From Spirochaetaceae bacterium (lineage in GTDB: Bacteria > Spirochaetota > Spirochaetia > B11-G9): a stretch of 6,010 nucleotides of DNA. A program made the translations under genes and the position numbers. Location of the stretch: assembly GCA_030633365.1 (NCBI GenBank), contig DAOVSY010000190.1:1-6010 (forward strand). The letters are read 5' to 3'. A model generated the notes under the pieces. The model worked only from the letters and a program-made list of their open reading frames with translations. It was not told where the DNA came from and did no database searches. How positions within the stretch are numbered: position 1 is the stretch's first letter; each line of letters opens with the position of its first letter. This document shows positions 1 to 6,010 of the stretch, one piece after another.

Positions 1-1106
1 CAGGAGAAGATATATCAGAAATGGTGACATCGGTTCCCGATGATGACTCCAATGTAACAAATCCTGAACCTGTTGTAGATACACAAGAGTCCGTTGATGT
101 CCCTTCCAAAACAAATTCTATTCCGGTTCTAATTGGAAAGCAATCAGAATCAGGTTTTTCATCGCCACGAGCAAGAAACCTTGCATCATCAGAAGGAATA
201 GATATATCTGCTGTACCTGGCACAGGTCCTTCAGGAAGAATCATAGAAAGAGATATTCTAAAAGTAAGTTCCGGTAATACACCAGCAAGTGCTGCAGCTA
301 TAGAAAAGATGCTAAGTTCAGGTGGAACACGCCCGGCAGTAGGGTCAGGTATTGGTGGAAGAGTTCTTACTTCCGATATAACAAGTACTCCCGTTAGTTT
401 CAATACAGCTTCAGAAACAAAGGAAATTCCTGTAAAAGGTGTACGTAAGATTATATCAGATTTAATGCTGAAATCTTTAACAAGCAGTGCCCAGCTTACT
501 TTGAACAGCTCTGCAAATGCAGAAAATCTTCTTAGGCTTCGAAAGAGACTCAAAAACAGTTCTAATACTCTTGGTTTAAAAAGTATATCAGTTAATGACC
601 TGGTCATGTTTGCTGTAGTAAGAACTTTAAAGGACTATCCAGAATTAAATGCCCATTTTCTGGGAGATAAAATTATACAGTATGGTAATGTTAACCTGGG
701 TATTGCTGTTGACACAGAAAGAGGTTTAATGGTTCCCGTTGTTAAGAATGTTCAGAACCTTTCTCTTAAAAATTTTGCTGCTGGAAACAGGTCAGTATAT
801 GATCGTATTAGTTCAAACACAATTCTGCCGGATGAACTTTCCGGAGCAACTTTTACAGTTACTAATTTAGGAGGTCTTGGTATTGAAAGCTTTACCCCTG
901 TTTTAAATATTCCTGAAGTTGCAATTCTTGGTGTAAATAATATTAATTTGAAACCTGTAATGAAGGATGGAGAAGTGGTTCATGAATCATTTATTGGACT
1001 ATCTTTAACATTTAATCATCAGGCTATGGACGGGGCTCCGGCTGCAAGATTCCTGCAAAGTTTAAGTCGAAATATAAAAGATATTGATATTCTAATAGCG
1101 TTGTAG
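1..1106 (+). CDS. 2-oxo acid dehydrogenase E2 component, dihydrolipoamide acyltransferase (5' partial)
   Basis: Cytoplasmic core enzyme that moves the acyl group from lipoyl-lysine to CoA, probably acetyl (pyruvate dehydrogenase E2). The frame is open to base 1 (first whole codon at base 3). The residues before the first ATG (base 21) read GEDISE, which resembles the end of a lipoyl domain, so that ATG is probably internal and the lipoyl domain (about 80 residues) lies outside the window. Numbering from that Met: a Ser/Thr/Pro/acidic linker at 1-46; a peripheral subunit-binding domain at 47-81 (SPRARNLA, then GTGPSGRIIERDI); a second, weaker copy of that pattern at 87-121; a linker; then the catalytic domain at about 135-361. 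The catalytic motif HQAMDG (His333, Asp337) fits the family's HxxxDG, and FTVTNLG at 278-284 matches the usual active-site strand. There is no frameshift. E3 follows after 11 bases. The family is certain; the exact substrate is inferred. Confidence 0.95.
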   Translation, partial: GEDISEMVTSVPDDDSNVTNPEPVVDTQESVDVPSKTNSIPVLIGKQSESGFSSPRARNLASSEGIDISAVPGTGPSGRIIERDILKVSSGNTPASAAAIEKMLSSGGTRPAVGSGIGGRVLTSDITSTPVSFNTASETKEIPVKGVRKIISDLMLKSLTSSAQLTLNSSANAENLLRLRKRLKNSSNTLGLKSISVNDLVMFAVVRTLKDYPELNAHFLGDKIIQYGNVNLGIAVDTERGLMVPVVKNVQNLSLKNFAAGNRSVYDRISSNTILPDELSGATFTVTNLGGLGIESFTPVLNIPEVAILGVNNINLKPVMKDGEVVHESFIGLSLTFNHQAMDGAPAARFLQSLSRNIKDIDILIAL

Positions 1107-1110
1107 GAGG
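1105..1110 (+). promoter_or_regulatory. Ribosome-binding site of the E3 gene, overlapping the E2 stop codon
   Basis: A full AGGAGG begins inside the E2 stop codon (TAG at 1104-1106) and ends 7 bases before the ATG at 1118. This fixes the E3 start. Ribosomes finishing E2 uncover or reuse the site, which suggests translational coupling of E2 and E3. Confidence 0.85.
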
Positions 1111-1117
1111 CTGAATT

Positions 1118-2449
1118 ATGTATGATATCATTATTATTGGAGCCGGACCTGGTGGATATGTAGCCGCCGAAAGGGCTGGTAAACTTGGTAAATCAGTTTT
1201 AATAGTAGAAAAAGACTATTTGGGTGGTGTGTGCCTTAACAGAGGCTGTATTCCGACAAAAACACTTCTTAACTCAACTAAACTGTATAAACAGGCAAAA
1301 TGTTCTGCACCCTACGGTGTTCATGCCGGGGATGTAAGTTTTAACTGGACCCAGGCTATGTCCTGGAAAAAAGAAGTGGTGGAAACCCAGCGTAATGGTG
1401 TTTCCTTTTTAATGAAAGAGAATAATGTTGAAGTTTTAAATGGCACTGCGGAGCTTCTTGAGGGAAAGCAGGTCTCTGTGGATGGGAAAATTTACAAAGG
1501 TGAGAATATCATTATTTCAACAGGTTCTTCCAACTTTATTCCACCAGTACCCGGGGCTGACGAGCATGCTGTTGTTACAAGTGATGAAATTTTAGATCTG
1601 GAGAAGCTCCCGGAATCTATTGCTGTAATTGGTGGTGGTGTCATAGGAATGGAGTTTGCGTCTCTTTTCTCAAATCTTGGAATTAAAGTTGATGTAATGG
1701 AGATGATGGAAGAGATTATTCCTATGATGGATAAGGATCACGCCAGGGTAATGCGTCGGGAAATGAAGGGGATAAACTTTCATCTTTCTTCACAACTTTT
1801 AAAAATTGATGGTAAAAAACTTACATATCTGTTTAATGGAAAAGAAGAAAGCCTGGAAGCGGAACTTGTTCTTATGGCAGTCGGCAGACGTCCCAATACT
1901 GCGGGACTTGAAAAAACAGGATTGGATATAAATAAAGGAAAGGTCGTAGTAAACGAAAAGATGCAGACAAATCTTCCTGGAATATATGCCGTTGGAGATG
2001 TTACCGGTCTTTCTATGCTTGCCCACTCAGCTTCACGTATGGGTGAAGTTGCAGTAAATAATATCTGTGGAATTCAGGACAGAATGAGATATAACGCAGT
2101 CCCATGGGCCGTATATACCAGCCCCGAAGCTGCAGGTTGCGGCATGACAGAATCAGAAGCTGTTTCAGCCGGACGTAAAGTAAAAACAGTCTCGGTTCTT
2201 ATGAAGCACAACGGCCGTTTTCTGGCAGAGCATGGAAAAACAGCTGCAGGAACTTGTAAGGTCGTTGTTGATGCAGAAACAGAAGTTCTTTTAGGAGTAC
2301 ATCTCCTTGGGGGCATCAGTTCTGAGCTTATAGCAGGGGCTGCGGCAATGATTGAAAGTGAATTAAGAGTAAATGAAATAAAACAAATTATATTTCCCCA
2401 CCCGAGTCTCTCTGAGGTAATTCGGGATGCAGTATGGGCAATAGTATAG
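1118..2449 (+). CDS. lpdA: Dihydrolipoamide dehydrogenase (E3)
   Basis: FAD-dependent flavoenzyme that reoxidises dihydrolipoyl groups on E2 and reduces NAD+ to NADH. Seen in the 443-residue protein: N-terminal FAD dinucleotide-binding motif GAGPGG at 8-13; redox-active disulfide in CLNRGC (Cys39, Cys44) followed by IPTK; NAD-binding motif GGGVIG at 172-177, with acidic Glu195 at the end of the next strand as expected for NAD rather than NADP; second FAD contact AVGDV at 291-295; dimerisation domain from about residue 330 starting at YTSPEAA; and catalytic HPSLSE with His428 and Glu433. The length is slightly short for the family (usually about 460-475), with no missing motif and no extra N-terminal lipoyl domain. 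The start is fixed by AGGAGG 7 bases upstream. Its place between E2 and E1 shows it serves this complex. Other members of the disulfide oxidoreductase family (glutathione or mercuric reductase) are unlikely given the context and the HPSxxE ending. Confidence 0.97.
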   Translation: MYDIIIIGAGPGGYVAAERAGKLGKSVLIVEKDYLGGVCLNRGCIPTKTLLNSTKLYKQAKCSAPYGVHAGDVSFNWTQAMSWKKEVVETQRNGVSFLMKENNVEVLNGTAELLEGKQVSVDGKIYKGENIIISTGSSNFIPPVPGADEHAVVTSDEILDLEKLPESIAVIGGGVIGMEFASLFSNLGIKVDVMEMMEEIIPMMDKDHARVMRREMKGINFHLSSQLLKIDGKKLTYLFNGKEESLEAELVLMAVGRRPNTAGLEKTGLDINKGKVVVNEKMQTNLPGIYAVGDVTGLSMLAHSASRMGEVAVNNICGIQDRMRYNAVPWAVYTSPEAAGCGMTESEAVSAGRKVKTVSVLMKHNGRFLAEHGKTAAGTCKVVVDAETEVLLGVHLLGGISSELIAGAAAMIESELRVNEIKQIIFPHPSLSEVIRDAVWAIV

Positions 2450-2462
2450 ATAAGGTGAAAAT

Positions 2463-2467
2463 AGGAG
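2463..2467 (+). promoter_or_regulatory. Ribosome-binding site of the E1 gene
   Basis: AGGAG lies 7 bases before the ATG at 2475, within the 25-base gap after the E3 stop. It supports that Met as the E1 start. The gap holds no room for a promoter or terminator. Confidence 0.8.
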
Positions 2468-2474
2468 TAACGAT

Positions 2475-4934
2475 ATGCCAAAAAATTTAGTTGTAGATCC
2501 CAAAGAGATTAGAAAACCTGGAGTAATTAAAATAAAGGACATTCCTGTAAATAGTTATGTTTCTGATATAAAAAAGGAACTTAAAACTTACGGCAAAGAT
2601 GGTCTTAAAAAAATATACTACGATATGCTTATAATTCGCGAATTCGAGATGATGCTTAACTCCATTAAGCAGGAGGGGAATTATCTTGGAATTGAATATA
2701 ACCACAGAGGCCCTGCCCACCTTTCGGGTGGTCAGGAATCCGCAGCTGTAGGTCAGTGTGTAAACCTAAATGAAAATGACCTTATCTTTGGCTCTCATAG
2801 AAGTCATGGCGAAATTCTCGCAAAAAGTTTTTCTGCAGTTAATAAAATTGATGAAAGACCTCTTCAGAAGATTATGGAAGAGTTTGGTAATGGACGCCTT
2901 CTTGGTGTTGTTGAAAAAGAAGCCCCTGGGAATTCTTTAAAAGATCTGGCAGAGAACTTTGTTTTGTACGGGGCTCTTGCAGAGATATTTGCACGGGAAA
3001 CCGGTTTTAACAGTGGCCTTGGCGGATCAATGCATACCTTCTTTGCACCATTCGGTTCTATGCCTAATAATGCAATAGTTGGTGGAAGCGGTGATATTAG
3101 TGTTGGAGCTGCTTTATTTAAAAGAATCAATAGAAAACCTGGAATAGTAATAGGAAATATTGGAGATGCGGCTCTTGGCTGTGGACCTGTATGGGAAGGC
3201 CTTGCCTTAAGCTCAATGGATCAGTACAGAACTCTTTGGGATGCTGATTTAGGCGGATCTCCTCCATTTATGCTCAATATATTTAACAATTTTTACGGAA
3301 TGGGTGGACAGACAAACGGTGAAACTATGGGTTATGGTATGGCGGCAAGAGTTGGTGCCGGTGTTAACCCTGAAAACATGCATGCAGAAAGGGTAGACGG
3401 TTTTAATCCTCTGGCAGTTGCAGAAGCAATGACCCGGAAGAAAAAGTTACTCGAAGCAGGTAAAGGCCCTGTTTTTATGGAAACTATAACCTACAGACTT
3501 ACAGGACATTCTCCGTCAGATGCATCTTCCTACAGATCAAAGGAAGAGGTTGAAAGTTTTAGACAAAATGACAGCCTTGAAAGTTACAGGGAATATCTTC
3601 TTCTGAACAAGGTTATTACAGAGTCAGAAGTTTCCGAATTAAAAGATAAGGTTGTTAACAAGATTAAGAGTACTATGACTCTTGCAATTAATGATGATAT
3701 TTCACCAAGAGTGAATGGTGCATTTATAGAATCTGTAATGTTTTCCAATGAGAAAAAACTAAAACTTGAAGACAGAGAACCTGAAGTTCTTATGCCCAAA
3801 GAGGAAAATTCCCGGGTAAAAGCTATTGCAAGAAGAAACAGATATGCTTTTGATAAAAACGGAAAAGAATATTCTGCAGCAAAAACCTATAGCTTTAGAG
3901 ATGCTCTGTTTGAAGCTCTTATAGACAGGTTTTATGAAGATCCTACCATGATAGCATATGGAGAGGAAAACAGAGACTGGGGTGGAGCCTTTGCAGTATA
4001 CAGAGGGCTTACAGAGGCCCTTCCATATCACAGGTTGTTTAACTCACCAATATCTGAAGGTGCCATTGTCGGCAGTGCTGTAGGTTATGCTATGACCGGT
4101 GGTCGTGCAGTAGTTGAACTTATGTATGCAGATTTTATGGGTCGTGCAGGGGATGAGATTTTTAATCAGATGCCCAAGTGGCAGTCTATGAGTGCGGGTG
4201 TTTTAAAGATGCCTCTGGTACTTCGTGTTTCTGTTGGAAGTAAGTATGGTGCTCAACATTCCCAGGACTGGACAGCTCTGGTTGCCCATATCCCGGGGTT
4301 AAAAGTTATGTACCCTACAACACCTTATGATGCCAAAGGAATGCTTAACCTTGCTCTTACAGGTACAGATCCTGTTATTTTCTTTGAAAGTCAGAAACTA
4401 TATGGTATTGGTGAGATGTTTGAAAAGAATGGCGTACCGGAGGGATACTATGAGGTGCCTGAAGGTGAACCTGCAGTAAGACGTACAGGTAAGGATCTAA
4501 CTATTATTACAATTGGAGCAACAGTGTATCCTGCTTTGAAAACAGCTGATATACTTAAAGATAAATATGGATTGGATGTAGAGGTAATTGATTTACGATT
4601 TATGAATCCTTTAAACTATCAGCCTCTTGTAGATTCTGTTAAAAAAACCGGAAAGGTTCTTTTGGCTTCAGATGCCTCGGAAAGAGGTTCTTTTCTTCAT
4701 ACTGTTGCTTCCCACCTGGGAAGACTGTCTTTTGATTATCTGGATGCACCTCCTGTAGTGGTTGGTGCAAGAAACTGGATTACACCACCTGCAGAGATGG
4801 AAGAATATTTCTTTCCCCAGGAAGAATGGTTTATAGATGCAATACATGAATCTATACTTCCTTTGGAAGGTCATAAGGTTACTTCCGTTCAGACAGATGG
4901 AGAGTTTATAAGGAAAAACAGGTTAGGGGTGTAA
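2475..4934 (+). CDS. 2-oxo acid dehydrogenase E1, fused alpha and beta subunits (thiamine diphosphate-dependent)
   Basis: Decarboxylates a 2-oxo acid (probably pyruvate) on thiamine diphosphate and reductively acylates the E2 lipoyl arm. The 819 residues join what are usually two proteins. The alpha half (about 40-425) has HRSHG at 108-112, GGSMH at 183-187, a cofactor region starting at IVGG (201-204), a GDA...NN magnesium/cofactor motif (Asp231, Asn272) and RLTGHSPSD at 341-349, matching the conserved RxxGHSxSD loop. A charged linker spans about 426-468. The beta half (about 470-800) has SPISE (Glu528, the expected cofactor-activating Glu), GAQHSQ at 592-597 (His595), HIPGLKV at 605-611, a transketolase C-terminal domain from about 672, and VVGARNW near the end. 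Oddities are GDA instead of GDG, about 40 extra residues between HRSHG and GGSMH, about 12 extra between GDA and NN, and a 40-residue N-terminal extension. HRxHG also occurs in acetoin dehydrogenases, so acetoin or branched-chain substrates are not excluded. The coding frame is intact. Confidence 0.95.
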   Translation: MPKNLVVDPKEIRKPGVIKIKDIPVNSYVSDIKKELKTYGKDGLKKIYYDMLIIREFEMMLNSIKQEGNYLGIEYNHRGPAHLSGGQESAAVGQCVNLNENDLIFGSHRSHGEILAKSFSAVNKIDERPLQKIMEEFGNGRLLGVVEKEAPGNSLKDLAENFVLYGALAEIFARETGFNSGLGGSMHTFFAPFGSMPNNAIVGGSGDISVGAALFKRINRKPGIVIGNIGDAALGCGPVWEGLALSSMDQYRTLWDADLGGSPPFMLNIFNNFYGMGGQTNGETMGYGMAARVGAGVNPENMHAERVDGFNPLAVAEAMTRKKKLLEAGKGPVFMETITYRLTGHSPSDASSYRSKEEVESFRQNDSLESYREYLLLNKVITESEVSELKDKVVNKIKSTMTLAINDDISPRVNGAFIESVMFSNEKKLKLEDREPEVLMPKEENSRVKAIARRNRYAFDKNGKEYSAAKTYSFRDALFEALIDRFYEDPTMIAYGEENRDWGGAFAVYRGLTEALPYHRLFNSPISEGAIVGSAVGYAMTGGRAVVELMYADFMGRAGDEIFNQMPKWQSMSAGVLKMPLVLRVSVGSKYGAQHSQDWTALVAHIPGLKVMYPTTPYDAKGMLNLALTGTDPVIFFESQKLYGIGEMFEKNGVPEGYYEVPEGEPAVRRTGKDLTIITIGATVYPALKTADILKDKYGLDVEVIDLRFMNPLNYQPLVDSVKKTGKVLLASDASERGSFLHTVASHLGRLSFDYLDAPPVVVGARNWITPPAEMEEYFFPQEEWFIDAIHESILPLEGHKVTSVQTDGEFIRKNRLGV
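4925..4929 (+). promoter_or_regulatory. Probable ribosome-binding site of the PHP-domain gene, inside the E1 3' end
   Basis: AGGGG lies within the last E1 codons, 12 bases before the ATG at 4942. The spacing is longer than for the two upstream sites, so initiation may be weaker and may depend on ribosomes terminating on E1 (TAA at 4932-4934). Confidence 0.5.
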
Positions 4935-4941
4935 AAATTTA

Positions 4942-6010
4942 ATGTTTGAACTATTAGAATATAATTCTATTATAGAAAGATTAAATAATGGAGACAGTGC
5001 AGATAGAAAATCTGCACTGATTCAGATTGCAGGATTTATAGAGAACCAGAAAATTAGCAGAACAGCTAATGAAGAGGTTAATAATCATGTTCATACCAAC
5101 TACTCATTCAGCCCCTATTCACCCTCGGGTGCAGCTTTGGCTGCATGGAAAGATGGACTCCAGGCTGTTGGGCTAATGGATCATGACTCAATATCCGGTG
5201 CAGAGGAGATGCTGGAAGCCTGTAAGGTTATGGACATAGCATCAACAATTGGCTTTGAAATTCGGGTCAATTTTTCCGGAACTTCTGTAGAAGGATTGCG
5301 TACCAATAATCCGGACTCACATAATATTTCATATATTACTGTTCAGGGAGTTCCTGCAGATAAATTTAAAGAAGCTGAAAAATTTTTAGAACCTGTTAAA
5401 GCAGAACGAAATATTAGAAACAGAAAAGAAGTAGATAATCTTAATAAACTAATATCAGTTCAAGGCATAGAAAAGATTGATTTTGAGAAGGATGTACTTG
5501 GACGATCCATGAGTGCATTTGGAGGTTCTGTAACAGAAAGGCATATTCTAGCTGCTCTCTCAGAAAAACTTATTTCTAAATTTGGAAAAGGTGAGCCTGT
5601 TGTCAATTTTCTTGAAAATAAGTTTAATATTCCTTTATCATCCATTATAAAAGGATTCTTACTGGATAAAGATAATCCTCATTATCTTTATGATCTTCTG
5701 GGAACAATGAAGGGAGATTTCCTTCTTGAGTTTTTTATCCAACCAAATGAAAGTGAATGTCTGCCGGTAAAAAAAGTTGTTGACTTTGCAAATTCTGTTG
5801 GAGCAATTCCTGCATATTCCTATCTTGGTGATGTTGGGGAAAGCCTCACAGGAGATAAAAAGGCTCAGGCTTTTGAGGATTCTTTTCTGGATAAGCTTAT
5901 GCGAGAAGTAAAGAAAATTGGATTCAAGGCTGTAACATATATGCCCCCAAGGAATACCCGGGCTCAATTGGATCGTATACAAAGTTTATGCAGGCAGCAT
6001 AATTTTATGG
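4942..6010 (+). CDS. PHP-domain protein, putative metal-dependent phosphoesterase (3' partial)
   Basis: The frame is open from ATG 4942 to the window end (356 residues, no stop), so the C-terminus is missing. After a 45-residue helical-looking N-terminus comes the PHP metal-binding signature: NNHVHTNYSFS (His49, His51), GLMDHDSISG (Asp80, His81) and a later acidic ligand in GFEIR (Glu106). The middle region (about 120-285) carries RNIRNR at 156-161 and TERHI at 198-202, positions where longer PHP proteins have an inserted helical domain. AIPAYSYLGD at 288-297 sits where many PHP proteins have a metal-binding His, which is absent here. PHP domains hydrolyse phosphoesters, for example in histidinol phosphatase and DNA polymerase III editing domains. 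The substrate of this protein is unknown. I infer a total length near 410-430 residues from memory of similar proteins. The gene starts 7 bases after E1 stops, so it is probably in the same operon. There is no signal peptide or membrane segment; cytoplasmic. Confidence 0.85.
   Translation, partial: MFELLEYNSIIERLNNGDSADRKSALIQIAGFIENQKISRTANEEVNNHVHTNYSFSPYSPSGAALAAWKDGLQAVGLMDHDSISGAEEMLEACKVMDIASTIGFEIRVNFSGTSVEGLRTNNPDSHNISYITVQGVPADKFKEAEKFLEPVKAERNIRNRKEVDNLNKLISVQGIEKIDFEKDVLGRSMSAFGGSVTERHILAALSEKLISKFGKGEPVVNFLENKFNIPLSSIIKGFLLDKDNPHYLYDLLGTMKGDFLLEFFIQPNESECLPVKKVVDFANSVGAIPAYSYLGDVGESLTGDKKAQAFEDSFLDKLMREVKKIGFKAVTYMPPRNTRAQLDRIQSLCRQHNFM
4995..5019 (+). repeat. Perfect 10-bp inverted repeat with 5-base loop in the PHP gene 5' coding region
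   Basis: CAGTGCAGAT (4995-5004) and ATCTGCACTG (5010-5019) are exact reverse complements around the loop AGAAA. In RNA this would form a strong hairpin 53 bases downstream of the PHP start codon, across codons 18-26. No T-run follows, so it does not look like an intrinsic terminator. It could affect translation or mRNA stability at the E1/PHP boundary, or be a chance effect of coding sequence. Confidence 0.6.

Noticed and set aside
2074..2481. Open frame of 135 codons on the - strand opposite E3
   Set aside because: It lies fully within the strongly supported E3 gene, overlapping motifs such as HPSLSE, and its protein shows low-complexity Ser/Ala/Thr content with no recognisable domain.
3160..3300. 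Possible loss of function of the E1 alpha half because GDG is GDA
   Set aside because: The metal-binding Asp231 and Asn272, the following Y-G-M-G, and the other cofactor and loop motifs are kept, and the frame is intact. A divergent but working site is more likely.
4935..4941. Possible terminator between E1 and the PHP gene
   Set aside because: The 7-base gap is A/T-rich (AAATTTA), but no GC-rich stem precedes it, so there is no intrinsic terminator structure.
4955..4969. Short inverted repeat TAGAAT-ATA-ATTCTA after the PHP start
   Set aside because: Only 6 bp with a 3-base loop and entirely A+T-rich apart from one pair; expected by chance in this sequence and within coding DNA.
5130..5145. 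Inverted repeat TGCAGC-TTTG-GCTGCA in the PHP gene
   Set aside because: A 6-bp stem over Ala-rich codons (GAALAA). It is easily explained by repeated GCA/GCT alanine codons and has no terminator-like T-run.
5659..5982. Open frame of 107 codons on the - strand opposite the PHP gene
   Set aside because: The + strand frame encodes a continuous, family-like PHP protein here. The antisense product has no recognisable motif and no convincing ribosome-binding site context.

Overview
This window is one tightly packed gene cluster on the + strand. It encodes all three enzymes of a 2-oxo acid dehydrogenase multienzyme complex (pyruvate-dehydrogenase type), followed by a PHP-domain protein. The order is E2 acyltransferase (bases 1-1106, 5' end cut by the window edge), E3 dihydrolipoamide dehydrogenase (1118-2449), a single-chain E1 with alpha and beta halves fused (2475-4934), and the PHP-domain gene (4942 to the window end, 3' end cut). 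The gaps are only 11, 25 and 7 bases. Each internal start has a purine-rich ribosome-binding site, and no promoter or terminator is visible between genes, so a single polycistronic transcript is the natural reading.

The enzymes work together as follows. E1 uses thiamine diphosphate to decarboxylate a 2-oxo acid, most likely pyruvate, and reductively acylates the lipoyl arm of E2. E2 transfers the acyl group to CoA. E3 reoxidises the dihydrolipoyl arm and passes electrons through FAD and a redox-active disulfide to NAD+. All three show their main catalytic motifs (E2 HxxxDG; E3 CxxxxC and HPSxxE; E1 HRxHG, RxxGHSxSD, PISE and AQHSQ), so the complex is probably active. The substrate is inferred from motif resemblance and is not proven. 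No lipoate ligase or synthase gene lies in the window.

Unusual points are: an E1 alpha/beta fusion of 819 residues with two insertions and a GDG-to-GDA change in the thiamine diphosphate motif; a second, degenerate subunit-binding-domain-like repeat in E2; the gene order E2-E3-E1; and a PHP-domain protein apparently co-transcribed with the complex, with a perfect 10-bp inverted repeat just inside its coding start.

The organism is a bacterium with moderately A+T-rich DNA and AGGAGG-type ribosome-binding sites. The fused E1 and the partner PHP protein make me think of an anaerobe or facultative anaerobe such as a spirochaete or a clostridial relative, but this is a low-confidence guess from family memory. 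I recognise no mobile element, RNA gene, CRISPR array or broken gene, and no stretch over 300 bases lacks a gene.
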